Of a stretch of DNA of 61,824 nt, positions 1-9,500 are shown one piece after another. Both the position numbers and the translations under genes were made by a program. The notes beneath the pieces are model-generated. The model did no database searches. It saw only the letters and a list, made by a program, of their open reading frames with translations, and had not been told where the DNA came from. Numbering within the stretch: position 1 is the first letter of the stretch; every line of letters starts with the position of its first letter. The DNA is from Burkholderiales bacterium RIFCSPHIGHO2_12_FULL_63_20 (GTDB lineage: Bacteria > Pseudomonadota > Gammaproteobacteria > Burkholderiales > Burkholderiaceae_C): contig MESA01000041.1 of the NCBI GenBank assembly GCA_001770775.1, positions 138,652 through 200,475 on the forward strand. Direction: 5' to 3'.

Positions 1-2
1 AG

Positions 3-1559
3 TTCACCTCGGCCCTGGCCGCCGGGGACGCCGAGCGCTTTTGGGCCTCCATCTGGCGCTACACCTTCATCCTCGCGGCGGCCGTGCCCATCTACGGCCT
101 GTACTACTACGTGCGCGACATCCTGGGTCTGCGCTGGCGTCGCTGGCTCACCCAGCACTTCCTGGTGCGCTACTTCAGCGATCGGGCTTACTACCGGCTC
201 AATGCCGATGCGGGCATCGACAACCCCGACCAGCGCATCGCCGAAGACATCAACTCGTTCACGCAGCAGTCCCTGTACTTCTCGATGATCGTGCTGTCCT
301 CGGTGATCCAGCTGGTCGCCTTTGCCAGCGTGCTGTGGACGATCTCGCAGGGCCTGGTGTACTTCCTGCTGGGCTATGCCCTGGTCACCACCGTGTTCAC
401 GGCCACGGTGTTCGGGCGCAAGCTGATCGGCCTGAACTTCACGCAACTGCAGCGTGAGGCCGACTTCCGTTTCAACCTCGTGCGCGTGCGTGAACATGCC
501 GAGCCCATCGCCTTCCACAACGGTGAGGAGCGCGAGATGTCGGCCCTGATGCGGGTGTTCGGCGCGCTGTTCGCCAACTACCGTCAGGTGCTGTCCTGGC
601 AGCTGCGCCTCAACACCTTCCAGTACGCGCACAGCTTTCTCACCATCGTCCTGCCCGTGGTGATCATCTCCGGCCAGGTGCTCTCGGGCGAGCTGGAGGT
701 GGGGCGCGCCATCCAGGCCACGGGTGCCTTCACCGCCATCCTCAGCGCCCTGACGGTCATCGTCGAACACTTCGAAGGCCTGAGCCGTTTCTCGGCGGGC
801 GTCGACCGCCTGCATGCCTTTGCCGACACGCTGGACCAGCAGGCCGACGCCGCACGCGAGGAGCCCACGGGTGAGCAGCGCCGCATCGTCACAGTCTCCG
901 ACCCGCACCTGGCCTTGGAGAAACTGACCGTGTACACGCCCCACAGCGAGCACCTGCTGCTGCGGGACCTGTCCCTCAGCGTGCCGCCGGGGCAGGGCTT
1001 GATGATCACGGGGGCCAGCGGGTCGGGCAAAAGCTCGCTGCTGCGGGTGATGGCCGGCTTGTGGCACACCGGTACCGGCCAGGTGCTGCGCCCGGCGGGG
1101 CCGGACATGCTCTTTTTGCCCCAGTACCCTTATCTGCCCTTGGGGGACCTGCGCACCCAGCTGCTCTACCCGAACACCGAGCGCGACATCTCCGACGCGG
1201 AGTTGCACGAATGGCTGCGCGCCGTGAACCTGCCCGATCTGGCGCGGCGCTTCGGGGGGCTGCAGGCCGAGCTGGACTGGGGCAAGGTCCTGTCGGCCGG
1301 TGAGCAACAGCGCCTGGCCTTTGCCCGCGCGCTGCTGGCCAAGCCGCGCTACCTCTTGCTGGACGAGGCCACCAGCGCGCTGGACGGGGCCAATGAAGCC
1401 CTGCTGTATGGCCAACTGGAGGGCCTGTCGATCACGCCCATCAGCGTCAGCCACCATGAGGCCGTGGGGGCCTTTCACCAGCAGGTCCTGGAGCTGACCG
1501 GCGAGGGCGGCTGGCGCCTGTACCCGGCCGATGCCGAGTTGTCCGGCCGCACCCGCTGA
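3..1559 (+). CDS. SbmA/YddA-like ABC transporter, fused permease and ATPase (5' partial)
   Basis: The C-terminal 518 residues of an ABC exporter of the ABC_membrane_2 type (SbmA/BacA/YddA group), with permease and ATPase in one chain. The frame is open to the left edge of the window, so the start is missing; the GTG at 84 is internal. Membrane helices occupy about the first 230 visible residues. The nucleotide-binding domain follows, with Walker A GASGSGKSS, the signature LSAGEQQRLAFARALL, Walker B YLLLDEATSALD and a switch His in the SVSHH segment. Family members move peptides, vitamins or other bulky compounds across the inner membrane. SbmA and BacA themselves lack an ATPase, so the fused ATPase fits the YddA branch better. 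The substrate cannot be told from the sequence. Confidence 0.88.
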   Translation, partial: FTSALAAGDAERFWASIWRYTFILAAAVPIYGLYYYVRDILGLRWRRWLTQHFLVRYFSDRAYYRLNADAGIDNPDQRIAEDINSFTQQSLYFSMIVLSSVIQLVAFASVLWTISQGLVYFLLGYALVTTVFTATVFGRKLIGLNFTQLQREADFRFNLVRVREHAEPIAFHNGEEREMSALMRVFGALFANYRQVLSWQLRLNTFQYAHSFLTIVLPVVIISGQVLSGELEVGRAIQATGAFTAILSALTVIVEHFEGLSRFSAGVDRLHAFADTLDQQADAAREEPTGEQRRIVTVSDPHLALEKLTVYTPHSEHLLLRDLSLSVPPGQGLMITGASGSGKSSLLRVMAGLWHTGTGQVLRPAGPDMLFLPQYPYLPLGDLRTQLLYPNTERDISDAELHEWLRAVNLPDLARRFGGLQAELDWGKVLSAGEQQRLAFARALLAKPRYLLLDEATSALDGANEALLYGQLEGLSITPISVSHHEAVGAFHQQVLELTGEGGWRLYPADAELSGRTR

Positions 1560-1617
1560 CGCACCTGCTGACCACCTGCCTGCTACGATGTCGGGCTGCT
1601 TCTTTGAAACAACCTGT

Positions 1618-2196
1618 ATGGAATCCCTCCTGGTCTCGACGGGCGTGGTCGCCCTGGCTGAAATGGGTGACAAGACCCAATTGCTGGCCTTCATCCTGGC
1701 CGCCCGCTTCAAAAAACCGCTGCCCATCATCCTGGGCATCCTGGTCGCCACGGTGCTCAACCACGGCCTGGCCGGTGCCCTGGGCACCTGGATCACCACC
1801 ACCTTGAGCCCGGACGTGCTGCGCTGGGTGCTGGGCTTGTCCTTCCTGGGCATGGCCATCTGGACCATGATTCCCGACAAAATCGAGGAAGAAGAGACCA
1901 ACATTGCCAGCCGCCTGGGCGTATTCGGTGCCACCCTGATCACCTTTTTCCTGGCCGAGATGGGCGACAAGACCCAGATCGCCACGGTGGCCATGGCCGC
2001 GCACTACGCGCAGCCGCTGCTGGTGGTCATCGGCACCACGCTGGGCATGCTGATCGCCGACGTGCCCGCCGTGTTCGTGGGCGACAAGTTCGCGGCCCGC
2101 ATCCCCATGAAGCTGGTGCACACGATTGCCGCGGCCATCTTTGCCGTGCTGGGCTTGCTGGTGCTGTTCGGCATCGGCGATGCGCTCGGCGTCTGA
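1618..2196 (+). CDS. mntX: GDT1/TMEM165-family Mn2+ exporter (MntX-like, UPF0016)
   Basis: A 192-residue inner-membrane protein with two copies of the family signature E-x-G-D-K-T: EMGDKTQLLAF near residue 15 and EMGDKTQIATVAM near residue 115. Each lies in a three-helix repeat, as in two-fold pseudosymmetric UPF0016 cation exporters. Bacterial members (MntX) export manganese. The ATG at 1618 is chosen because it puts the first signature in the first helix as in relatives; the frame is open upstream to 1531, overlapping the ABC gene. The gap to the upstream gene is only 58 bases, too short for the yybP-ykoY Mn riboswitch that often precedes such genes, so none is called. Mn specificity is from the family, not proven here. 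Confidence 0.88.
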   Translation: MESLLVSTGVVALAEMGDKTQLLAFILAARFKKPLPIILGILVATVLNHGLAGALGTWITTTLSPDVLRWVLGLSFLGMAIWTMIPDKIEEEETNIASRLGVFGATLITFFLAEMGDKTQIATVAMAAHYAQPLLVVIGTTLGMLIADVPAVFVGDKFAARIPMKLVHTIAAAIFAVLGLLVLFGIGDALGV

Positions 2197-2229
2197 TCCC
2201 TATTTTTCTTTTCCTGACCTCGTACTGCC

Positions 2230-2679
2230 ATGGCCCGTGTCCAATTTGAACTGCCGGATCACTTCATCTTCACCACAGAGGTGCAGATCTACGTCAGCCA
2301 CGTCAACCAGGCCGGTCACCTCGACAATGCCCAGTTGCTGACCCTGGTCTCCGAAGGCCGGGCGCGCTTCTTCCGCTGGCTCGGGTACACCGAGTTCGAT
2401 GTGGAGGGTGTGGCCATCGTGGTGGGCGACATGCTCGCCCAGTACAAGTCCGAAGGCTTCTACGGCGAGGTCATCCGGGTCGAGATGGTGCCCGCCGACT
2501 TCAACAAGTACGGCTTCGATCTGGTTTTTTGCTTGACCGAGGTGTCTTCCGGTCGCGAGGTGGCGCGCGGCAAGAGCGGCATTGTCTTCGTCGACAAGGT
2601 GCACAAGAAAGTGGTGCCCCGGCCCGAGGGCTTCATGCAGAGCTTGCTGGCCCAGGCGCCCGAGCTGACGATCGACTGA
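2230..2679 (+). CDS. Acyl-CoA thioesterase, hotdog fold (4-hydroxybenzoyl-CoA thioesterase-like)
   Basis: 149 residues with the single hotdog-domain layout. An early segment YVSHVNQAGHLDNAQLL corresponds to the Asp/Asn-containing active-site region of the 4HBT family, followed by the long central helix (LVSEGRARFFRWLGY) and beta strands. Such enzymes hydrolyse acyl-CoA thioesters in the cytoplasm; the acyl group cannot be deduced. It lies 33 bases after the Mn exporter and 6 bases before slyX, so the three may be co-transcribed. Start ATG 2230 is the only good candidate near the domain boundary. Confidence 0.8.
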   Translation: MARVQFELPDHFIFTTEVQIYVSHVNQAGHLDNAQLLTLVSEGRARFFRWLGYTEFDVEGVAIVVGDMLAQYKSEGFYGEVIRVEMVPADFNKYGFDLVFCLTEVSSGREVARGKSGIVFVDKVHKKVVPRPEGFMQSLLAQAPELTID

Positions 2680-2685
2680 GCGGCC

Positions 2686-2907
2686 ATGTCCCACGCCGCC
2701 GACACCGAACAGCGCCTCATCGACCTGGAAATCAAGGTCGGATTCATGGAAGATCTGGTCGACAGCCTCAACGAGGTGGTCGCCCGCCAGCAGCAGCACG
2801 TCGAACTGTTGCTGCGTGAGGTGAGCGCCTTGCGGCTGCAGCAAGACGATGGTGGGGGCAGTCCGGGGTTCCGCAGCCTGCGCGACGAGTTGCCGCCACA
2901 CTACTGA
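2686..2907 (+). CDS. slyX: SlyX family protein
   Basis: A 73-residue, strongly coiled-coil protein of normal SlyX length. The N-terminal helix TEQRLIDLEIKVGFMEDLVD and the following heptad-rich NEVVARQQQHVELL segment match the family, and the C-terminus carries the short ...LPPHY ending seen in SlyX. The function of SlyX is not established; in enterobacteria it sits beside the peptidyl-prolyl isomerase gene slyD, which is absent here. It begins 6 bases after the thioesterase stop, so it is probably translated from the same message. Confidence 0.85.
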   Translation: MSHAADTEQRLIDLEIKVGFMEDLVDSLNEVVARQQQHVELLLREVSALRLQQDDGGGSPGFRSLRDELPPHY

Positions 2908-2976
2908 GGTGTGAGGACGCGGGTGGCCGTGCGCTGCCGTGTTGAGTGTGTCAACTTGGACCCGGGGAGCATGGCC

Positions 2977-3510
2977 ATGACCGATTCCACTTCTGCAGAC
3001 GAACGTATTCGTTGGCAGGTCCAGCCAAGCTGGCTGGGCCAGGTGCTGGTGGCCTGGTCGACCCAGGGGGTGTGCGCCATCCTGATGGCGGACGACGATG
3101 AGGCCGCGTTGGCCGAACTGCAGGCCCGTTTTCCAGGTGCCCTGCGGCTGACGGCGGAGTCCGTCGCCCATCCCTGGGTCAGCGCCGTTCTGGACCTGAT
3201 TGACCCTCCGATGCGGCCTCAGGCTCATGAGGTGAGCTTTCCCTTGGACGTGGGTGGCACGCCCTTTCAGCAATCGGTGTGGGCGGCCCTGCGGCAGATT
3301 CCGCCAGGGCAAACGGTGAGTTACAGCGAGCTGGCGCAGCGGCTGGGGCAGCCGCGTGCGGTCAGGGCCGTGGCCGGAGCCTGTGCGGCCAATGTGCTGG
3401 CAGTGGCCATCCCCTGTCACCGTGTGGTGCGCCGGGATGGCAACCTGTCAGGCTACCGCTGGGGGCTGTCGCGCAAGCAAGCCTTGCTCGCGCGCGAAGC
3501 CGCCGCTTGA
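2977..3510 (+). CDS. ogt: Methylated-DNA--protein-cysteine methyltransferase (Ogt/Ada C-terminal type)
   Basis: A 177-residue suicide alkyltransferase that moves methyl groups from O6-methylguanine to its own cysteine. The active-site motif AIPCHRVVRRDGNLSGYRWG near residues 146-164 contains the acceptor Cys, and the PGQTVSYSELAQRLGQP segment is the DNA-binding wing. ATG 2977 is preferred over ATG 2971 and the GTG at 2911 because a GGGGAG ribosome site at 2964-2969 gives a normal 7-base spacing to 2977 but only 1 base to 2971. It stands alone as a repair gene, without Ada or AlkB partners. Confidence 0.9.
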   Translation: MTDSTSADERIRWQVQPSWLGQVLVAWSTQGVCAILMADDDEAALAELQARFPGALRLTAESVAHPWVSAVLDLIDPPMRPQAHEVSFPLDVGGTPFQQSVWAALRQIPPGQTVSYSELAQRLGQPRAVRAVAGACAANVLAVAIPCHRVVRRDGNLSGYRWGLSRKQALLAREAAA

Positions 3511-3562
3511 GCCTGGCCCTTCGCGAACCCGAACGTGGGTCCGGGGCGCGAGGGCGTGAGGC

Positions 3563-3892
3563 TTACTTGACTGGGGGCACAGCCGGGGTGGCCGGCGTGG
3601 CGGGGACGGCCGGTGTGGCACCGTGGTGCTCGGCCTTGTGCTCAGCGCGGGTCTTGGACGTCTTGGCCTTGTAGGTGGCTTTGGCCTTGTGTTCAGCCTT
3701 GGCGCCGGTCTTGTGCTCTGCCTTGTGTTCCATCTTGTGATCGGCCATGTGCTCTGCCTTGGTTTCGGCGTTGTGCATGGCCGGGGCCGAAGCCTTGGCG
3801 TTGGGCATCGGCGCCACGGGCGCAGGGGCTTGAGCGAAGGAGGCAGCCGCAAAGGCGGTGAGCAGGGTGGCAGCGAGGATCGACTTCTTCAT
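3563..3892 (-). CDS. Exported Ala/His/Lys-rich low-complexity protein
   Basis: 109 residues with a clear Sec signal peptide (MKKSILAATLLTAFAAASFA then QAPAP). The mature part is built from AEHK/DHK/KAKA units with about nine histidines among many lysines, and ends in a PAT/PAV proline repeat. No fold or family is recognised. The repeated units are also visible in the DNA as near repeats of GCCTTGTGCTC on the plus strand. Periplasmic His-rich peptides may bind transition metals, but that is inference. It is convergent with ogt and divergent from the PA2779-like gene. Confidence 0.65.
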   Translation of the reverse strand: MKKSILAATLLTAFAAASFAQAPAPVAPMPNAKASAPAMHNAETKAEHMADHKMEHKAEHKTGAKAEHKAKATYKAKTSKTRAEHKAEHHGATPAVPATPATPAVPPVK

Positions 3893-4145
3893 GATGTAGA
3901 CCTTTCAGAAACACGCCGGGAGGCGTTGGGGTCTTGCCATGACGCACGGCAAGTGAGTGCATGACGCGCCAGGGTCGCTGTGCGTTGACAAGAAAAACAA
4001 CACGCTTGTTTCTGTGTGTGTCGTCGGGTCGGTGCAAGGCAGGGGACGGTGAGTTTTTGAAATTTCAGTCACAGACCCTTGCAGACAGAACACCCAAGCT
4101 GCTCTAGGATCAAAGACTTACATACATCACCACCGAGGAATTCAC
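3893..4145. other. 253-base divergent intergenic region
   Basis: Separates the minus-strand His/Lys-rich gene from the plus-strand PA2779-like gene and must hold both promoters. A TTGACA hexamer lies at 3985-3990 on the plus strand, but no convincing -10 box is at 17 bases from it. The region is visibly more AT-rich than its surroundings. No repeat or RNA gene was recognised. Confidence 0.4.
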
Positions 4146-4547
4146 ATGACCGTCAACCGCAAACTGATTTCCTGGATCGTCGCCGCAGCCCTGTGCCACA
4201 CCGCCGGCCTGCAAGCGGCCCACGCCGGGATGATCGCCACCGAGTCCGTGGCCTCCACCACCGAACTGGTACAGGTCGAGTCGCGCCGTGCCCACGTGTT
4301 GGCCACGCTGAACCGTGCGGACGTCACCGACGCCCTGGTGAACAAGGGTGTGGACATGGACGCTGCCCGCGCCCGCATCGCCTCCTTGTCCGATCAGGAA
4401 GTCGTGTCCTTGGCTGACCAGCTCGACAATGCACCTGCCGGCGCCAGTGGCGTGCTGGGTGCCATCGTGTTCATCTTCTTGTTGTTGTTGCTCACCGACA
4501 TCCTGGGCTTCACCAAGGTCTACCCGTTCACCCGCTCCATCCGCTGA
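4146..4547 (+). CDS. PA2779 family protein (exported, C-terminal membrane segment)
   Basis: 133 residues: an N-terminal signal peptide ending near ...GLQAAHAG, a short soluble helical part (RADVTDALVNKGVDMDAARARI, SDQEVVSLADQL), one membrane helix (GAIVFIFLLLLLTDILGF) and a basic end TRSIR. This is the architecture of the PA2779 family, which has no known function and is nearly always found next to a PA2778-type C39-like peptidase, as here. The next gene begins about 14 bases later, so the two are probably one operon. Confidence 0.82.
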   Translation: MTVNRKLISWIVAAALCHTAGLQAAHAGMIATESVASTTELVQVESRRAHVLATLNRADVTDALVNKGVDMDAARARIASLSDQEVVSLADQLDNAPAGASGVLGAIVFIFLLLLLTDILGFTKVYPFTRSIR

Positions 4548-4561
4548 GCGGCGTGAGCCCC

Positions 4562-5554
4562 ATGCGACCCGGACGCCGCCGTTGGTTGGCGAGAGCCGGG
4601 GCGCTGGGGGCCGTCGGTCTGCTGAGCGCCTGCGCCAGCCTGACGGCCTCGCAGACCCGCGCCTTGCTGGCCCAGCCCCCCTCTGACCTGCCTGCGCGGG
4701 TCGAGTGGACGCAGGTGCCTTTTTTCCCGCAAGAGCTCAACCAGTGCGGCCCGGCCGCGCTGGCGACCGCGCTGGGCGCTGTGGGCGTGCCCATCGCGCC
4801 CGAGGTGCTGGGCACCGCGGTGTTCGTGCCCGCACGCGAGGGCAGTCTGCAAATCGAGATGCTGGCCGCCCCGCGTCGGCATGGCCACATCGCCACCCGC
4901 ATCCGCCCCGATCTGGTCTCGCTGCTGCGCGAGGTGGCCGCCGGTCAGGCACCGGTGGTGCTGCTCAACCTGGGCCTGTCCATCCAGCCACTGTGGCACT
5001 ACGCCGTGGTGGTGGGCTACGACCTGCCTGCCGGGGAGATTCTGCTGCGCTCGGGCACGGTCCAGCGCGAGGTGATGCCCCTGAGCACGTTTGAGCACAC
5101 CTGGTCGCGCTCCAGCCAATGGGCCTTCGTGGTGCTGCCGCCCGATCGCTTGCCCGCCCAGGCGGATGAGGCCGCCGTCACCGAGGCCCGCATCGCCTTC
5201 GAGCGGGTCGCGCCCGCGCCGCAGGCCGCGTTGGCGTACCGCACAGCCTGGCAGCGTTGGCCCGATTCCCTGCTGTTGGGCCTGGGCCTGGGCAATGCGC
5301 TCTATGCGGCCGGCGAGCTGCCCGAAGCCGAGGCCGCCTATGCCCGGGTCGCGCAACGCCATGACAGCGCGCCAGCCTGGCACAACTTGGCCCGAGTGCG
5401 GCTCGAGCGGCATGACCTGGCCGGCGCGCACACCGCTGCCGAGGCCGCCGTGCGCCGCGCCCAGGTCGAAACCACCTGGCGCGAGGCCGCCGATGTCGTG
5501 TGGCGCGAAGTGCAGCAGGCCCGGCAAGGGGCGGCTTCTCGTCCCAAGCCGTGA
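4562..5554 (+). CDS. PA2778 family cysteine peptidase with TPR-like C-terminus
   Basis: 330 residues. An N-terminal twin-Arg/hydrophobic segment ends in a lipobox-like LLSACAS, suggesting a lipoprotein. A C39-like papain-fold domain follows, with the catalytic Cys in LNQCGPAALATALG near residue 60 and the catalytic His in LWHYAVVVGYD near residue 147. About 120 C-terminal residues form TPR-like helices (LLLGLGLGNALYAAGELPEA, PAWHNLARVRLERHDLAGAH). Start ATG 4562 is favoured over the GTG at 4553. The family is called PA2778 and pairs with PA2779-type proteins; its substrate is unknown. Full-length C39 domains cleave after Gly-Gly, but this protein has no ABC exporter parts. Confidence 0.82.
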   Translation: MRPGRRRWLARAGALGAVGLLSACASLTASQTRALLAQPPSDLPARVEWTQVPFFPQELNQCGPAALATALGAVGVPIAPEVLGTAVFVPAREGSLQIEMLAAPRRHGHIATRIRPDLVSLLREVAAGQAPVVLLNLGLSIQPLWHYAVVVGYDLPAGEILLRSGTVQREVMPLSTFEHTWSRSSQWAFVVLPPDRLPAQADEAAVTEARIAFERVAPAPQAALAYRTAWQRWPDSLLLGLGLGNALYAAGELPEAEAAYARVAQRHDSAPAWHNLARVRLERHDLAGAHTAAEAAVRRAQVETTWREAADVVWREVQQARQGAASRPKP

Positions 5555-5590
5555 CGCCACGCCGCGCAGACGTCTCTATGATGGGCCGCC

Positions 5591-6421
5591 ATGAACGCGC
5601 CTGACCACCCCCTGTCCCCCGAGGCCATCCAGACGGCCGCCCACGCCTTGGCCACACGCCGGCTCACCGGTCGCGTGGGAGGCGCTTTGCCCGACCCGTG
5701 TCGCCCGACCACGCTGAGCGATGCGCTGGCCGTGCAGGCGGCCGTGAGCGCTGAGCTGGCGCAGCGTGCCGGCGAACGCGTGGTGGGCTGGAAGTGCGGC
5801 CTGCCCGGTGCGGACACCTGGGTGCTGGCGCCGCTGTATGCCAGCACGCTCTACCGAGCTGATGACCGGACAGATCCGCCAGTGGCCGGCTGGCCGGTGT
5901 GGGCGCAGCAGGGGCGGGTGAAAGTGGAGCCCGAGCTCGCCTTTGTGCTCGGGCGCGATCTGCCCCCACGTGCGCAAGCCTATGACACCGAGGAGGTGCG
6001 TGCGTCCATCGCCAGCGCCCACCTCGCGCTGGAGCTGATCGACAGCCGTTACGACGAACAGGCGCCGGTGCACTTTGCCGATCGGTTGGCCGATGGGCTG
6101 GTCAACCAGGGGCTGTGGCTGGGCCCGGCCATCGACCTCGCCTCGGCGTACGCCGCGCAAGCCTTGGACATCGCCGTGACCGCCGACGCGCAGCCACTCC
6201 TGTCTCAGCACGGCGCCCATCCGGCCGGTGACCCGCTGCAGCCCTTGTGCTGGTTGGCCGAGTTCTTGCGTGGCCGGGGTCAGGGTCTGCAGGCCGGCCA
6301 GGTCGTGATCACCGGCTCCTATGCCGGGGCGCCCTGGGTGCCCGTGGGGCCGATGTTGCAGGTGCGTTTCGGTCACCTGGGCACGGTTGCCCTGAGCTTT
6401 CAGACACGGCCGCGCGGCTGA
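5591..6421 (+). CDS. 2-keto-4-pentenoate hydratase family protein
   Basis: 276 residues of the MhpD/HpaH/FAH-like hydratase fold. Family hallmarks are the metal-ligand segment VEPELAFVLGRDLP near residue 117, ALELIDSRY, a VNQGLWLGPA loop and the late GQVVITGSYAGAPWVPVGP stretch. Relatives add water to 2-hydroxypentadienoates in the meta-cleavage pathways or decarboxylate 2-oxo-acids. There are no ring-cleavage or aldolase genes beside it, so the physiological substrate is uncertain. The ATG at 5591 lies 36 bases after the peptidase stop. Confidence 0.82.
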   Translation: MNAPDHPLSPEAIQTAAHALATRRLTGRVGGALPDPCRPTTLSDALAVQAAVSAELAQRAGERVVGWKCGLPGADTWVLAPLYASTLYRADDRTDPPVAGWPVWAQQGRVKVEPELAFVLGRDLPPRAQAYDTEEVRASIASAHLALELIDSRYDEQAPVHFADRLADGLVNQGLWLGPAIDLASAYAAQALDIAVTADAQPLLSQHGAHPAGDPLQPLCWLAEFLRGRGQGLQAGQVVITGSYAGAPWVPVGPMLQVRFGHLGTVALSFQTRPRG

Positions 6422-6514
6422 GTTCCTTCGGTCGCTGTGGCGCTCAGTGACGTGCGCACGGCGGGCGTCAGCGGTACCATCCTGACATCTGCCTGAACCG
6501 GTGTGCTGTACCCG

Positions 6515-9500
6515 ATGACCCGTCCTGACTCTGCTCCCTCTGCTGCGCCGGCTGCGCGTTGGCATGCCTGGCTCAAACCCCTGGCGGGTGTGGCGGCAGT
6601 CGCCGTTGCCTGGACCGGTGTGGTGGGCATGTGGTTGCCCGACTGGGCGCGGCCCCGCATCGAGGCCGCTGCCACCGAGGCCCTCGGCACCCCGGTGACG
6701 GTGGCCGCGGTGCGCATCCAGCCCTGGACCCTCGCTGTCGAGGTCGATGGCGTGACCGTGGGGCCGCGTGCCGCTCCCTGGTTCACCTTGAAGCAGGCGC
6801 AGACCCAGCTGTCGCTGGCCTCGGTGCGCCACCTCGCACCGGTCATCCGCCGGGTGCAGTTGCTTGAGCCCATGTTCTGGCTGGAGCGCCAGACGGCCGA
6901 CCAGTTCAACATCAGCCCAGTGATGGCCCGCCTGATGTCGGGTGCGCCCGAGCCCAACCGTGAGCCCGCCCGTTTCGCCGTCTTCAACATCGAGGTGCGC
7001 GACGGCCTGTTGCGCTACACCGACCGCGTCCTGAAGCAGGAGCACCGTGTCGAGCAACTTCAGATCGGTGTGCCCTTTGTCTCCAACCTGCCCAGCGACA
7101 TCGCGGTGGACGTGCAGCCCCGCATGCAGGCCCGCGTGGACGGCAGCCCGCTGAAGATCGAGGGCAAGACCTTGCCTTTCCATGAAGGGCACCGTTCCGA
7201 AGTGCAACTGGCGTGGCAGTCGGTGGACGTGGCGCACTGGTTGACGGCGGTCCAGCCTTTCCTGCCGCCGAGCGTGAAGATCACGCCGCAGCAGGGGCAG
7301 CTGGACACCAACCTGACCGTGAAGTTCGAGCAACGCCCCGCACCGGCCGTGCCGATGTTGCGCATCGCCGGGGGGCTGCAGCTCAGCAAGCTGGGCCTGG
7401 GGCTGCCGCAGACGCCCGGTCTGGGTGCGGTTGACACGGGCTGGCAGTTGCTGAAGGTGGAGGGTTTGGATGCACTGCCGCTGGAGCGTCAGGTGCGTGT
7501 GACCCGCGTGGCCCTGGATGGCCTGCACCTGAAGGCGCGCCCGCTGCCAAGCGGTGCCACGCCCCCGGCGTCAGCCACGGAGCCCCCTGTGAAACCCGCC
7601 GCATCGGGTGCGCCCGTGACGTCTGCGCCATCGCCCGCTTCGACGGCGTCCAACGCCGCACCGGCCGCGGTCGCGTCGGCCACACCCTGGCGGTGGTCCG
7701 TGGGCACCTTGCACCTCGCTGCGCAGGCCATCGACGTGCAGACCACGTCCGCCGCCCCCTGGCCCCGTCTTGACCGGGTCGTGCTCGACGTCAAAGGCCT
7801 GGACGCCGCCACGAAAGCCCCTGCCGCCACCTGGCAGCTCGACGTCGCCGATCAGCACGGCATGACCCTGCGGGCCAGCGGTCAAGCGCAGGTGGCTCGC
7901 CAGCAGGTTGAGGCCAAACTGGCGCTGGACCAGGCGTCGGTGCAGCCCTGGCTGGCGCCCCTGGCGCAATCGTTGAGCCTGCCCCTGGCCGTCCAACAGG
8001 GCGCCTTGTCTTTGCAGTCGCAGCTCAGCGCCCGCCTCCAGGCCGACCCGACCGCGACCTCTCCTGAGCTGACCCAACCCGGCCTGAACCTGAGCGGCGG
8101 CTCCGTCCGCCTGGCGGGCTTGCAGACCCAGGCCACCGCACCGGGCGTGCGCGACCAGGTGCACCTGACCGAGCTGGCCGTGGAGGGGGCCGACGCCCAC
8201 TTGTCGCTCGACCCGGCCCAGCCCGGTCTGCGCCGCTTGAGCCTGGAGACGGTGACGGTCAATGGCCTGGACGCCCGCGTGACGCGTGGCCGCCAGGGCC
8301 AGTGGATGGGCATGGCGCCGCCGCGCCCGGCGTCGGCCGCCGCGCGCCGCACGTCCGCGAAGACGCAGGAGGCCGCGTTGCCGCCGGTCACCGTCAAGCT
8401 GCTGCGTTGCCAGGACTGCCGTGTGCAGCTCACCGACCAGACCGTCAGTCCGGCTGCCTTGCTGTCCCTGCAACGCACCGACCTGAGCGTGGCGAACGCC
8501 TCCACCGATCTGCGCCAGCCCCTGAAGGTCGATCTGCGCACCCAGGCGCAAGGCAAGGGGCAGGTGAACTTCCAGGGCGAGGTGCGGCCGCAGCCCCTGT
8601 CCGTGCAGGGCAAGGTGGGGGTGGCCGGGGTGGACTTGCGCGTGCTGCAGTCCTACTTGGATCCACACCTCAACATCCGCATCGCCGCAGCCCGGGCTCA
8701 GGCTGCCGGTCGCGTGCAGCTGCAAGACGATGCCCGCCGCGGCCTGAGCGTGCGCTACCAGGGCCGCGTCGGCCTGAGCGACCTGCGCCTGCAGGACCGC
8801 GTCAACGAGGCCGATTTCGTCAGCTGGCGCACCCTCTCGCTCGACGGCACTGACCTGGCCTGGGCCAACGGGCAGGTCAACGCTAACCTGGGCCGCATCG
8901 CGCTGAGCGACTTCTTCGGCCGCGTCATCATCAACCCCGACGGGCAGCTCAACCTCACCAGCATTGCCAGCCGCGAAGCGGGCGCCCAGCCCAAGTCCAT
9001 CACCACGCCCCAGCCCGCGGGGGCGGCATCGGCTCCGGCCGCTCCGGCAGTGGCGTCGGCTGCTTCGGTACCCGTCTCGGCAGCTTCGTCCGCGACCCCG
9101 GCCGGGTCTCCCATGAAGCTGCGTTGGCAGGGCATCACGCTGAGCAAGGGGCGCGTCGACTTCACCGACAACTTCATCAAGCCCAATTACTCGGCCAACC
9201 TCACGCGCATCGAGGGCACCATCTCAGCGGTGGCCTCCGACAAGCCCGAGCCCGCCACGGTGGACGTGGCCGGTGCGGTGGACGATGGCGCGCCGCTCAA
9301 GATCACCGGCCAGCTGCACCCGCTGGGACCACGTCTGTACACCGACATCCAGGGCAGCGCCAAAGGCATCGAGCTCACCCGCCTGACGCCCTACGCGGCG
9401 CGCTACGCGGGCTACGCGATCGAGAAGGGCTCGCTGTCGATGACCGTGCACTACAAGATCGACGGCGGCAAGCTGGAAGCGCAAAACCAGATCTTCCTTG

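Noticed and set aside
1560-1617. yybP-ykoY Mn riboswitch before the Mn exporter
   Set aside because: The gap is 58 bases, too short for the riboswitch, and no matching hairpins were seen.
5576-7528. Open frame of 650 codons on the minus strand
   Set aside because: It is antisense to the hydratase and DUF748 genes, with no recognisable domain and low-complexity His/Gln/Gly composition typical of antisense GC-rich frames.
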